NCBI GenBank assembly: GCA_011365055.1
Contig: RDOG01000007.1
Span: 151,581-215,580, forward strand
DNA length: 64,000 nt
Origin: Promethearchaeota archaeon
GTDB taxonomy: Archaea; Asgardarchaeota; Lokiarchaeia; Helarchaeales; RDOG01
Direction of reading: 5' to 3'
Shown here: piece after piece, positions 39,121 to 47,166 of the stretch
Position numbering within the stretch: position 1 is the first letter of the stretch
Layout: each line of letters begins with the position of its first letter
Made by a program: the position numbers and the translations under genes
Notes under the pieces: generated by a model
Seen by the model: only the letters and a program-made list of their open reading frames with translations
The model's database searches: none
Told to the model about the DNA's origin: nothing

Positions 39121-40281
39121 GTGCTATTTATTACTCATAATAACGATCATTTTGAGATGGAAGTTTTGTGGAAATTAATGCGACCCGATTCAAGTTCAAT
39201 TTTAAACGATTCAGTAGCTCAAAATTATCTTAATCGTTATTATGAATTATTGAAAGAAAAAAAAATTGCTAATTATCTCATAATGAAGAAATTAGAAGTG
39301 GATCTTGGAAAGGATGATTCCTTTTCGAATTTATGGAACGTGCATAATCAAAAACAAGAAGAATTTAAAGCTCTAAGGAAAAATATTGACAAAAATAAGC
39401 AAAAATTTGAAGATCTTGAAGTTGCTGCGTATTCATTTCTTGATTTAAAAATTGACATAGCTAGGTTAATTCTTTCGAATTGTCATTTTTGTGAAAGAAA
39501 TTGTAATGTCAATAGGATAAGTGGAGAATTAGGATATTGTAGGATAGGTCCAAATCCTTATATCTCTTCGGCTCATTTACATTATGGTGAAGAATCTCCT
39601 TTGGTCCCCTCTGGGACAATTTTTTTTTCTGGATGTACTTTTTCTTGCGTCTTTTGTCAGAATTTTGATATTTCATCTGATCCAAGAAATGGTATAGAAA
39701 TTGATAGCATTAAATTAGCTCATTATGCTAATCATTTAAAAAGGGAAGAAAATGCAAGAAATATAAATTATGTTTCACCTTTAGCACATTCTGCTTCAAT
39801 TATTGAATCACTAAAATACCAAACTCAAAATGTGGCACAATTATGGAATTCAAATCATTATTGCTCTGTAGATACTATTAATTTGATCAATGATATTATA
39901 GATTTTTGGTTACCTGATTTTAAATATGGAAATGACAAATGTGCTTTAAAATATTCAAATGCAAAAGATTATTTCTCGATATTAACGCGGAATCTTAAAA
40001 TGAACTATGACCATTTCGATGCTCACCAGTCAAAAAACACCATTATACGGATTCTTATTTTACCTAATCATGTTGAATGTTGTGTAATTCCCATCTTAAA
40101 TTGGATAAAAAATAATACTCCAAAAGTGTTAATTAACATTATGGGACAGTATCGACCAACTTATAAGGTTCCCAAAAATGAATTGTATAAAGAAATAAGT
40201 CGTTATCCCTCTAGTGGCGAAATGGATCAAGTAAGAGAATATGCTGATGAATTAAAATTAGCATGGAGACAAGTTAGTTAA
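39121..40281 (+). CDS. PflX-like radical SAM protein with altered SAM-binding motif, 386 aa
   Basis: Matches the PflX/COG1313 group, radical SAM proteins related to pyruvate formate-lyase activating enzyme. The N-terminal cysteine cluster CHFCERNC ... GELGYCR is present, then the radical SAM cluster motif C-x3-C-x2-C in SGCTFSCVFCQN (near residue 180). Further family lines are WNSNHYCS, LPDFKYGNDKCA, LPNHVECCVIPIL and MGQYRPTYK. Where the family has a VGGDPTP-type line, this protein reads NINYVSPLAHSASI, so the Gly-Gly motif that positions SAM appears lost. GTG start with AGGTAA upstream. Activity is uncertain. Confidence 0.8.
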   Translation: MLFITHNNDHFEMEVLWKLMRPDSSSILNDSVAQNYLNRYYELLKEKKIANYLIMKKLEVDLGKDDSFSNLWNVHNQKQEEFKALRKNIDKNKQKFEDLEVAAYSFLDLKIDIARLILSNCHFCERNCNVNRISGELGYCRIGPNPYISSAHLHYGEESPLVPSGTIFFSGCTFSCVFCQNFDISSDPRNGIEIDSIKLAHYANHLKREENARNINYVSPLAHSASIIESLKYQTQNVAQLWNSNHYCSVDTINLINDIIDFWLPDFKYGNDKCALKYSNAKDYFSILTRNLKMNYDHFDAHQSKNTIIRILILPNHVECCVIPILNWIKNNTPKVLINIMGQYRPTYKVPKNELYKEISRYPSSGEMDQVREYADELKLAWRQVS

Positions 40282-40282
40282 G

Positions 40283-40798
40283 TTAAGTGTGTTTTTCTGT
40301 CAAATTATTAATAATATCATGAAATGCTTTATCTACATTATCTCCTGTTTTAGCAGATGTTTCTATATATGTCAATCCAAATTTACTTGCAAATTCTTTC
40401 GCTTCTTCTGTGGAAATTTCCCTAGTTAAATCATTTTTATTTCCAATTAATATTCTCTCTTTTATAAATTTTGCTTTTGTATTTAATTCATTAATCCAAT
40501 GTTTTAAATTTTCAAAACTTTCTCTCCTGCTTAAGTCGAAAACGATTAAAACGCCTTCAGAACCAGAAAAAAAATTTTTCCTTAATTGAGAAAAAAGGAT
40601 TTGCCCTGCAATGTCCCAAAACACTATTTTTACCTTGAAATTATCATGTTCAAGAAAGTGAATTAAAATATCAACGCCTAGAGTTGGTTTATAGGATTTT
40701 TCAAATTTTTCTTCCGTGAAAACGTGCAATAAGCTTGTTTTTCCTACAGCATAATCTCCAATAACAACAATTTTCCAAGAATATTCTTTTTCACTCAT
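40283..40798 (-). CDS. Rab/Ras-like small GTPase, 171 aa
   Basis: Eukaryote-like small GTPase typical of Asgard archaea. All five motifs are present: G1 GDYAVGKTS, G2 threonine in KPTLGVD, G3 DIAGQ, G4 NKND and G5 ETSAK. Length is that of a bare G domain. The C terminus (NNLTEKHT) has no cysteine, so it cannot be prenylated in the Rab manner. In G3 the residue following Q is Ile, so the glutamine is retained for hydrolysis. The frame extends to an ATG at 40810, but AGGAG overlaps that codon and is better spaced for the ATG at 40798. Divergent from the sirtuin gene. Confidence 0.95.
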   Translation of the reverse strand: MSEKEYSWKIVVIGDYAVGKTSLLHVFTEEKFEKSYKPTLGVDILIHFLEHDNFKVKIVFWDIAGQILFSQLRKNFFSGSEGVLIVFDLSRRESFENLKHWINELNTKAKFIKERILIGNKNDLTREISTEEAKEFASKFGLTYIETSAKTGDNVDKAFHDIINNLTEKHT

Positions 40799-40926
40799 TA
40801 GCTTGAACATCTCCTATTAATATTAATTGTTAGAAAAGATTAATTATAAAAATTTTTATTAAAAAAGCACTCCTAAATAAAATAAGTATAAAAATTATAG
40901 AATGCTTTATTTATTCAACGATTACA

Positions 40927-41778
40927 TTGGATATTTACCAAATTGAGTTGAAATGTTTGAGCACCGAGAAATATGAAAAAGAAATCAAAAAAATTGCAAA
41001 AATGATATTTGAATCTAAATTTGCAATTATTTTAAGTGGTGCTGGTATATCAACAGAATCTGGGATTCCTGATTTTCGTGGTCCCGATGGTCTTTGGACA
41101 AAATTAGGTGATGATCCCATGGATGTTGCATCGATAGCTTCTTTTAGAAGGATGTCTTTAATGGGTGCATCTGACGATATGATGAACATGATAACGAGTT
41201 TGGTACAAACCTTAATTACTGCTCGTCCCAATAAAGCTCATAAGGCTATCGGAAAATTATATAAAAAGGGCTATATAAAAGCTTGTATAACTCAAAATAT
41301 TGATGGTTTACACCAGCGGGGAGGATGTAAAGAAGTAGTTGAAGTGCATGGAACATATAAAACCGCAACTTGTCAAAATTGCTTTAAAAAATATACTTTT
41401 GAATTTTTGGTCCAAAAAGTGCTCGAAGATGGACAATTTCCTCCATCTTGCGATTGTCAAGGGATAATAAAACCCGATGCCATCTTTTTTGGAGAATCTT
41501 TACCAAAACATGCACTTTATCAAGCAATGTCATATTCAAATAAAACGGATTTAATGATCGTAGTAGGTAGTTCGTTAGTCGTTTATCCTATTGCTGAAGC
41601 ACCATCCATTGCTAAATCTAATAATGCAAAATTAGTCATTATAAATCTTGAACCAACACCTTATGATAGTCAAGCAGATGTTCTAATCCGTGGGAAATTA
41701 GGAGAAATTTTACCTAAAATACTTGAAGAAGTAGAAAATTTAGAGAAACAAGAAGCTGATATTAAAACTAAAACTTGA
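40927..41778 (+). CDS. Sir2-family NAD-dependent protein deacylase, 283 aa
   Basis: Sirtuin. NAD-binding GAGISTESGIPDFRGPDGLW (about residues 38-57), TQNIDGLHQRGG and the catalytic histidine in VEVHGTYK are intact. The zinc module is C-x2-C (CQNC) paired with C-x-C (CDC). VGSSLVVYP and late NLEPTPYD complete the Rossmann fold. Target could be a chromatin protein such as Alba or histone, as known for other archaeal Sir2. It starts with TTG and no ribosome binding site; AAGTATAAAA about 40 bases upstream suggests a leaderless or short-leader transcript. An extra loop (MSLMGASDDMMN) is longer than in the minimal family. Confidence 0.93.
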   Translation: MDIYQIELKCLSTEKYEKEIKKIAKMIFESKFAIILSGAGISTESGIPDFRGPDGLWTKLGDDPMDVASIASFRRMSLMGASDDMMNMITSLVQTLITARPNKAHKAIGKLYKKGYIKACITQNIDGLHQRGGCKEVVEVHGTYKTATCQNCFKKYTFEFLVQKVLEDGQFPPSCDCQGIIKPDAIFFGESLPKHALYQAMSYSNKTDLMIVVGSSLVVYPIAEAPSIAKSNNAKLVIINLEPTPYDSQADVLIRGKLGEILPKILEEVENLEKQEADIKTKT

Positions 41779-41792
41779 TAATTTACATTTTA

Positions 41793-42803
41793 TTAATTTT
41801 TATTACAAAAAGTTAAACCTGCAAATAGATCATTATAAAAAATACTTCCCATAATTCTACAACCCCCTTTACAAGTGTTAAAATGGCAACTTTTACAAGG
41901 TTCACCAATTTCATTATTTCTAAATCTTTTTATTATTTCAGAATTCTCAATAATTTTTTCGAAATCATTCTCAAATACATTTCCAATAGATACCATGTTA
42001 CTTATTTCTACACAAGGAAATAAGTTACCAAATGGATCAATCCCAAATTCGTATCGACCTGCCGGGCATCCCGCTAATTCTTTGAATTTAGAGGGTTCTT
42101 TACTAGTAAAGGGTGCATAACAACAGTCAAAAGTCAAATCTCCCCAATTTTCTTGGATGATTTTATCCAAAATTTTTTCTTGTTTTGCTTTTAATCTAAG
42201 TTTCAATATTTTTTTTGCACCTCCAGAAACGATCATTTGGGATAGAATTAAAGGTGGTATATCCCAATCCTGCTTCATTTTTAATTCTTTGGAATGTGCT
42301 AAAAATTTTTGAACCTCCTCAAAATTATTTCGATGAACTACCATTGAAATTGAATAATTCATTTGATTTTTTTCAATTAATTTGATAATATCCATTACTT
42401 TTGAATGATTTGGACCTCTCATAAGGTCGTGTACTTCAGAATTTTGTAAAGAGTCGAGACTAATTAAAAAACCTAATTTTGGAATTTTTAATGATTTAAT
42501 TTCTTTAAGACGTTCTCCATTTAATAATAATCCATTAGTTGCAATTGTTAAATTATCAATATTTAATATTTTCGTACTTTTCAAAATGTCTATAAATGTT
42601 TTCCATTGTACCGTGGGTTCTCCTCCCGTAAGCCCCAATATTTTAATTTTATATTTAACAAATTGATTAATTATTTTCTGAAATTCATTTTTTGTCATAT
42701 ATTTTTTTTTAGTTTTATGTATATCTTTTAGATAACAATATTCACACTGTAAATTACAAAAATTTGTCAAATAAATTCCTAAGAGTGAAATTTTTCTTTC
42801 CAT
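41793..42803 (-). CDS. Radical SAM/SPASM-domain protein, 336 aa
   Basis: Radical SAM enzyme with C-terminal SPASM domain. The 4Fe-4S motif is CNLQCEYC near residue 15, with the SAM motif GLTGGEPT following. The auxiliary-cluster cysteines are in CPAGRYEFGIDPFG, LFPCVEI, and CKSCHFNTCKGGCR. Relatives modify peptides or serve heme d1/PQQ-type pathways; no precursor peptide gene is seen next to it, so the substrate is open. The frame continues to a TTG at 42824, but the ATG at 42803 gives a family-like N terminus. It follows the Orc1/Cdc6 gene in the same direction, so cotranscription is likely. Confidence 0.87.
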   Translation of the reverse strand: MERKISLLGIYLTNFCNLQCEYCYLKDIHKTKKKYMTKNEFQKIINQFVKYKIKILGLTGGEPTVQWKTFIDILKSTKILNIDNLTIATNGLLLNGERLKEIKSLKIPKLGFLISLDSLQNSEVHDLMRGPNHSKVMDIIKLIEKNQMNYSISMVVHRNNFEEVQKFLAHSKELKMKQDWDIPPLILSQMIVSGGAKKILKLRLKAKQEKILDKIIQENWGDLTFDCCYAPFTSKEPSKFKELAGCPAGRYEFGIDPFGNLFPCVEISNMVSIGNVFENDFEKIIENSEIIKRFRNNEIGEPCKSCHFNTCKGGCRIMGSIFYNDLFAGLTFCNKN

Positions 42804-42848
42804 TAAAAGGATTTTGTGGAACAACCTATTAAAAAGTAGTGAATGACT

Positions 42849-44012
42849 TCAATCTAGAATATTAAGTATTTTATTTTCAAGTTCGTTTGTAGAAGATTCT
42901 ATTATTGAATAACCTATACGATCATTAGAGCTTTTTGATTTTAATTTTAACTTATCTAAGAATCCTAGTTTAACTAAATGTTCAATTTTATTTCTATATG
43001 TAGAGATAGCAAAATATTTTTCTTTATACTCCTCACAAATAATTTGATATTGTGAATATGCTTTCCTCACAGGCACTATAGGTTCTTCTTCATGTTTTAA
43101 TCTTCTTACAATTGATAATAAAGCTAATAATTCATGTAAATCTAAAGATTCAAATATATTGTCCTCCATTTGAGGATATACTTGTTGTTTTGCTTTCCGA
43201 ACTGTTTCTATAGTAACCCTATTCTGGCCCTCTAAATCACATATTTTCCCTGCTTGATATAAAATTTCTATTGCGTGTCGAGCATTTCCATCTTTTTCTG
43301 CAATTTCTGAGATTAAATCAATTATACTTGGAGCTAATGGTTCTCTAAATCCTAGATCTGAACGCTGATTAATTATTTGAGATAATTGATTTTTAGTATA
43401 TGGTGGGATTTTTAAGAAATTATTAATTCTCCCGCCTAATAATTTATTAATTTCTCTATCGTGTTCTTCGCGTGAAATAAATATGACACTAATTAAGTTT
43501 TTGTCCTCATACATTTCTCCAATTTCTAAAATTCGTAATAAATCATCATTCAATATATGGACTTCATCTAAAATTAAAATTAAATTTAATTTCTTTTTTC
43601 TCAAAATCCCAATTAAGTTGGAAATAAGATATTCTGTTTCAAATCCACGACATGATTGGTTAAATTTTTCTGAAAGTAAATTATATATTATTGAATTGAC
43701 TTTCCTAAACATAAAACAGTTATAATAGAAAGATAAGATTTTAATTTGCGTTTTTTTTTGAATAATTTTTTCCAAATTTAATATAAAATATTTTGAAATT
43801 GTTGTTTTTCCCACTCCTGGTTTTCCAGAGATCCAGATATTTATGGGATGTGCTTGACTTAAGAATATTTTAAACGCCAAACTTAATTTTGTGATTACAT
43901 CGTCTCTACAAACAATGTTTTTTGGTATATAATCCCTAAAAAAAATACGTTCATCCTTAAAAATGCTATTCGTAAAAATATTTGTAAAAAACGTGTTAGT
44001 ATCTTCATTCAT
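42849..44012 (-). CDS. Orc1/Cdc6-type AAA+ replication initiator, 387 aa
   Basis: AAA+ ATPase of the archaeal Orc1/Cdc6 group, which binds replication origins and loads MCM. Walker A is GKPGVGKTT (~65), Walker B ILILDEVH, sensor 1 FISRE, and sensor 2 GNARHAIEIL. A C-terminal winged-helix region (about 300-385) supplies DNA contacts. The family length is 370-420. It lies between RadA and a radical SAM gene with short gaps (46 bp upstream), so the three read as one operon. No ORB-like repeats or large gap beside it suggest an adjacent origin. A general archaeal Cdc6-like role away from the origin is possible. Confidence 0.9.
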   Translation of the reverse strand: MNEDTNTFFTNIFTNSIFKDERIFFRDYIPKNIVCRDDVITKLSLAFKIFLSQAHPINIWISGKPGVGKTTISKYFILNLEKIIQKKTQIKILSFYYNCFMFRKVNSIIYNLLSEKFNQSCRGFETEYLISNLIGILRKKKLNLILILDEVHILNDDLLRILEIGEMYEDKNLISVIFISREEHDREINKLLGGRINNFLKIPPYTKNQLSQIINQRSDLGFREPLAPSIIDLISEIAEKDGNARHAIEILYQAGKICDLEGQNRVTIETVRKAKQQVYPQMEDNIFESLDLHELLALLSIVRRLKHEEEPIVPVRKAYSQYQIICEEYKEKYFAISTYRNKIEHLVKLGFLDKLKLKSKSSNDRIGYSIIESSTNELENKILNILD

Positions 44013-44058
44013 GGGTATTTCGCCGTTCTTTTTCCAATTTTAAAAAAGAAAAAATGAT

Positions 44059-45216
44059 TTAAGGATCGCTTATTCCATGCTCGTCAATGACGAATACACA
44101 TTCTCCTTCAGGTAAACAAGGGCTATCTACAAGTCTTGCAACACGTTTATTTGATTTACTTTTTCGTAAATACATTCGATAAGTGCTCGCGTGTGCAACA
44201 ACATGACCTCCTACGGGAGTGGTCGGATCACCAAAGAAAAGACCTGGTGCTGCCATGACTTGATTTGTAATGAAAACACATAAATCATGAGCTTCAGCTA
44301 ATTGTAGTAATTTATGCATGAATCTATTCAATTTTTGTTGCCTTTCGGAAAGTGTCCCTCTTCCGACGTATTCTGCTCTAAAATGACTAATTAATGAGTC
44401 TACAATCACAATTTTGATGTTTTTTTCTCTTACCATGCTTGGAAGCTTGTCAATAATTATGGTTTGATGATCTGAATTATAAGCTCGGGCATACATGACA
44501 TTATCCAATACCTCTTCTGGATTTAGTTCCGGGTATTTTTCTGCAATTTGAAGTAGTCTCTCAGGTCTAAAGGTCCCTTCTGCATCTATATAAATCGCTG
44601 CTGCATTTAAACCTCCCTTATCTTGAGGCAGCTGAACAGTGACACATATCTGATGTGCAATCTGTGTTTTACCAGTTCTAAATTCTCCATAAACTTCTAT
44701 AATGGCTCTAGTTTCACACCCTCCATTTAGAAGTCCATCAAGTTGTGTAGAGCCTGTAGTGAATACAGATCTATTTTTTCTTTTTTCTAATACATCTGCC
44801 GCACTTTCAAAACCAATGTTCATTTTTTCTCGGGCTGATTGAATTATCTTGGAACAAGTTGCTTCGCCAATAGCGGTTTCAGCGGCCATTTGATTTGGGC
44901 TTGCAACTGCAATTGCTTCGATGGAATTAAAACCAGATTCTGCCAATTTTTCTGCAATAGCAGGTCCAACCCCTGATAAATCTGTTAAGGTGATTTCTTC
45001 TGGTTCAGATTCAGTTTTTTCTTCTTTTTCATCGTCTTTTGATTTTTTAGATGTTTTTTTAGCCTTATTATTTTTCTTCTTTGTTTTTGATTCAACTTTT
45101 TCTATTAATTCATCGTCAAGTTCTTCTAATTCTTGGATCAATTCGATATCTAATTCTTCATTTTCTTCTAATTCTTCAATTTCTATATTTTTTGTACTTT
45201 TAGCCTTACTAGCCAA
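44059..45216 (-). CDS. radA: RadA recombinase, 385 aa, with charged N-terminal extension
   Basis: Archaeal RadA (RecA/Rad51 family) recombinase that forms filaments on single-stranded DNA for homologous recombination. A helix-hairpin-helix domain begins near residue 78 (LSGVGPAIAEKLAESGF). Walker A GEFRTGKTQ is near 174-182, and Walker B IKIVIVDSL and the late GGHVVAHASTYRMYLRK line follow. Before the HhH there is an unusual ~75-residue extension rich in Glu and Lys, starting from MASKAKSTKN; typical RadA starts almost at the HhH. TTG start with GGAGAG upstream. First gene of the operon with Orc1/Cdc6 and the SPASM protein. Confidence 0.97.
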   Translation of the reverse strand: MASKAKSTKNIEIEELEENEELDIELIQELEELDDELIEKVESKTKKKNNKAKKTSKKSKDDEKEEKTESEPEEITLTDLSGVGPAIAEKLAESGFNSIEAIAVASPNQMAAETAIGEATCSKIIQSAREKMNIGFESAADVLEKRKNRSVFTTGSTQLDGLLNGGCETRAIIEVYGEFRTGKTQIAHQICVTVQLPQDKGGLNAAAIYIDAEGTFRPERLLQIAEKYPELNPEEVLDNVMYARAYNSDHQTIIIDKLPSMVREKNIKIVIVDSLISHFRAEYVGRGTLSERQQKLNRFMHKLLQLAEAHDLCVFITNQVMAAPGLFFGDPTTPVGGHVVAHASTYRMYLRKSKSNKRVARLVDSPCLPEGECVFVIDEHGISDP

Positions 45217-45517
45217 TTTTAACTCTCCATTTGATCAATAATTATTTGTTCATATCTTCATTATCATGTTTATAAACCACAAAAGTGCGTAAAAAAAAAG
45301 TAAGATAAGTGAAAAAGTAATGGATCATTTGCGCATTCGATAAAATTTATAAATTTAAAAAGAAGTCAAAATATTTATTCATAAATAACTTTATTGGTGA
45401 TTTTGTAAAATACATGGTTATGAACACGTGTTAAATTAATAAATTACCTTTAAAACTTCTTTAAAGTGATCAAAATCTTATTATAATTTAAAATTAAAGT
45501 AAAATTTAAGTAAAAAT
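45217..45517. promoter_or_regulatory. radA promoter region
   Basis: The palindromic GTTTATAAAC at 45268-45277 lies about 52-61 bases before the radA TTG on the minus strand and is a plausible TATA box. A run of nine A at 45291-45299 (T9 on the minus strand) may terminate the transcript of the small zinc-ribbon gene upstream. Nothing else was recognised in this gap. Confidence 0.45.
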
Positions 45518-45781
45518 TTATTCTTCTTTTTTTCCAACTGCTTTTGCTATTAAATCGTCTAATCTTTTTACTTTTTTATCAAATGAAACTGATTTAATAT
45601 CTGATTTTTTCGTTGTGTCTTTATTTTCTGAATTTTTCTTTTTCATTTCATAATTACAAAAATGACACAAAATCTCATTAGTTTCTTGATCAAACAAAAA
45701 CATATCTCCCTCAGCTATAAATTTTTCACATCTTCCGCATTTTAAATTCTCTTTGGCTCGAGTACTTTCATATGGTACCAA
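45518..45781 (-). CDS. Small zinc-ribbon protein, 87 aa
   Basis: Two CxxC pairs, C15/C18 (CGRC) and C39/C42 (CHFC), form a zinc ribbon; the C-terminal half is a lysine-rich tail with several Ser and Thr. Function unknown; ribbons of this kind occur in many archaeal transcription and RNA proteins. Start is TTG with AGAGG upstream. It is upstream of radA, in the same direction, but 301 bases away, so it probably has its own promoter. Confidence 0.72.
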   Translation of the reverse strand: MVPYESTRAKENLKCGRCEKFIAEGDMFLFDQETNEILCHFCNYEMKKKNSENKDTTKKSDIKSVSFDKKVKRLDDLIAKAVGKKEE

Positions 45782-45937
45782 ATTTTTAACCTCTTATTGT
45801 TTCTTATTTTAAACCAAATTAATAACAATATAAAAGGGTTATTATTAACTTAGATGTAACAATTAAATGAAAAATGTTTTTTAAATTTGTGTTTTTCAAA
45901 AAATTAATGAAATTTATTGATTTATTTGGTGAATTTA

Positions 45938-46072
45938 TTGAGAAGTGAAAAAGAAATAAAAGAAAGAATAAAAATTTGTGAAAATACAAAACAATTTATT
46001 TCAAAAGATGAGCAAAAAAAGATTGAAGGGGAAATTAAAGCTTTGAGATGGGTTTTGGGTGAAGATTCTTAA
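45938..46072 (+). CDS. Small coiled-coil protein, 44 aa
   Basis: TTG start with GGTGA five bases upstream. The sequence begins MRSEKEIKERIKICENTKQ and ends EIKALRWVLGEDS. Short archaeal proteins with this pattern, a charged coiled coil ending in a hydrophobic ALRWVLGE, are widespread and of unknown function. It ends in a 4-base tail-to-tail overlap with the 365-residue gene. Its size puts it below the usual gene-calling cutoff. Confidence 0.7.
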   Translation: MRSEKEIKERIKICENTKQFISKDEQKKIEGEIKALRWVLGEDS

Positions 46073-47166
46073 CGACCTTTCTTGTAATCATAATATCTAT
46101 CTTGAAGAATACGCAGATATTCGATTAAAATGTTTTCGGCTTTACTTCCTTCATAATAGACTGACCTAATCTTATTAACAAGATATTCTGGAAATACGTA
46201 TCTGACTGCAATATCGGATCTTAAAAATAAATGCTCTTCACCTTTTTTATCTTTTAATACTGAAATGACTTGTGCTTCCCATAATCTCTTAAGGACATCA
46301 TTAAAATTCTTCATTTCTCCATAGACTTTCGCGTAAATCTTCGAATTTTGGCTCAATGGAGCGGTTCTTAACCGAGTAATGATTTGATAACAATCCATAT
46401 CCGTAATCATGCGTAAGATTTCATCTTGATCTTCTGGATTTGGACTATAATTCTCAAAAAAAGTTCTTACATCATCATAATAATTTTTTATTATTTTAGG
46501 TTCTAATGAAGCCATTCCTTTTACAAATATTAGTGATGCTTTCGGGGGTATTCTTGAAACTAATATGTCACCAATTAAAAATAATGTCGAAGAAGTCATT
46601 TCTTCTAAAGTTTCTTCTCTTAAAATTTTCGCTCTTAATAAACTATTGATTATTGAATCCAAGTCGAAGTAATCGCCGCCAAATTTGTCTTTCAACCATG
46701 CAGATAACTCTGATTTGGTCAATGTACCGTCTTCTATCAACCTATCGATTATCATTTTTTTAATGGGATCTAAAAGAATTAATGCTTGTTTTTGTTCTCG
46801 AGTCATGTTTGGGAACGTTTCAACGGCTTTAAAATAAAATGGTAAATCATCCCGATATCTTCGCCCTTTAATATTTGACATTATTAGTCTAGTAGTATCA
46901 ATCAAAATATCTTCATAATCTTCGGGGATTTCATCAATAGATAAAAGTGCAATTAAATAAAAATCGGAATTAGTACCTGTGTAATAACTTGCCACATTCA
47001 ATTCACTGATGGAAATAGAAAGAAATCCTGCTTCTTCTTCGAATTCATGGTTTGTATATACTTGTTTTAAAATTTGTTCGTCAATTTCAATGGATTCTGG
47101 ATATGAAGCTTCAACTCGAAGCCCATATTTCCTATCCCATTTTAATAATGCTATACCGTGTAACAT
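46069..47166 (-). CDS. Longin-like N terminus with winged-helix-like C-terminal region, 365 aa, coupled to the giant gene
   Basis: Residues 1-~125 match the stand-alone longin-like protein at 10935-11318 (M-L-x-G-I start, NVASYYTG, IPEDYEDIL). The rest, ~135-365, is helical with two winged-helix-like stretches (IIDRLIEDGTLTKSELSAWL; VLKRLWEAQVISVLKDKK) as seen in archaeal regulators and Arf/Gtr-associated scaffolds. The gene starts inside the stop codon of the giant surface protein (TAATG), with the GGAGG ribosome binding site in the giant's last codons, so translation is coupled. This ties it functionally to the giant protein. A GTPase-platform role is inferred. Confidence 0.85.
   Translation of the reverse strand: MLHGIALLKWDRKYGLRVEASYPESIEIDEQILKQVYTNHEFEEEAGFLSISISELNVASYYTGTNSDFYLIALLSIDEIPEDYEDILIDTTRLIMSNIKGRRYRDDLPFYFKAVETFPNMTREQKQALILLDPIKKMIIDRLIEDGTLTKSELSAWLKDKFGGDYFDLDSIINSLLRAKILREETLEEMTSSTLFLIGDILVSRIPPKASLIFVKGMASLEPKIIKNYYDDVRTFFENYSPNPEDQDEILRMITDMDCYQIITRLRTAPLSQNSKIYAKVYGEMKNFNDVLKRLWEAQVISVLKDKKGEEHLFLRSDIAVRYVFPEYLVNKIRSVYYEGSKAENILIEYLRILQDRYYDYKKGR

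Noticed and set aside
38832..40281. Toxin-antitoxin pair from the RHH protein and next gene
   Set aside because: The next gene is a PflX-like protein 134 bp away with its own ribosome binding site; no toxin family is visible.
42849..44058. Replication origin beside the Orc1/Cdc6 gene
   Set aside because: The flanking gaps are under 50 bp and no ORB-type repeat or GC-rich origin box was seen.
44921..45241. 106-residue plus-strand frame opposite the RadA N terminus
   Set aside because: Its Ser/Phe runs come from the antisense of Glu/Lys codons; radA coding is certain.
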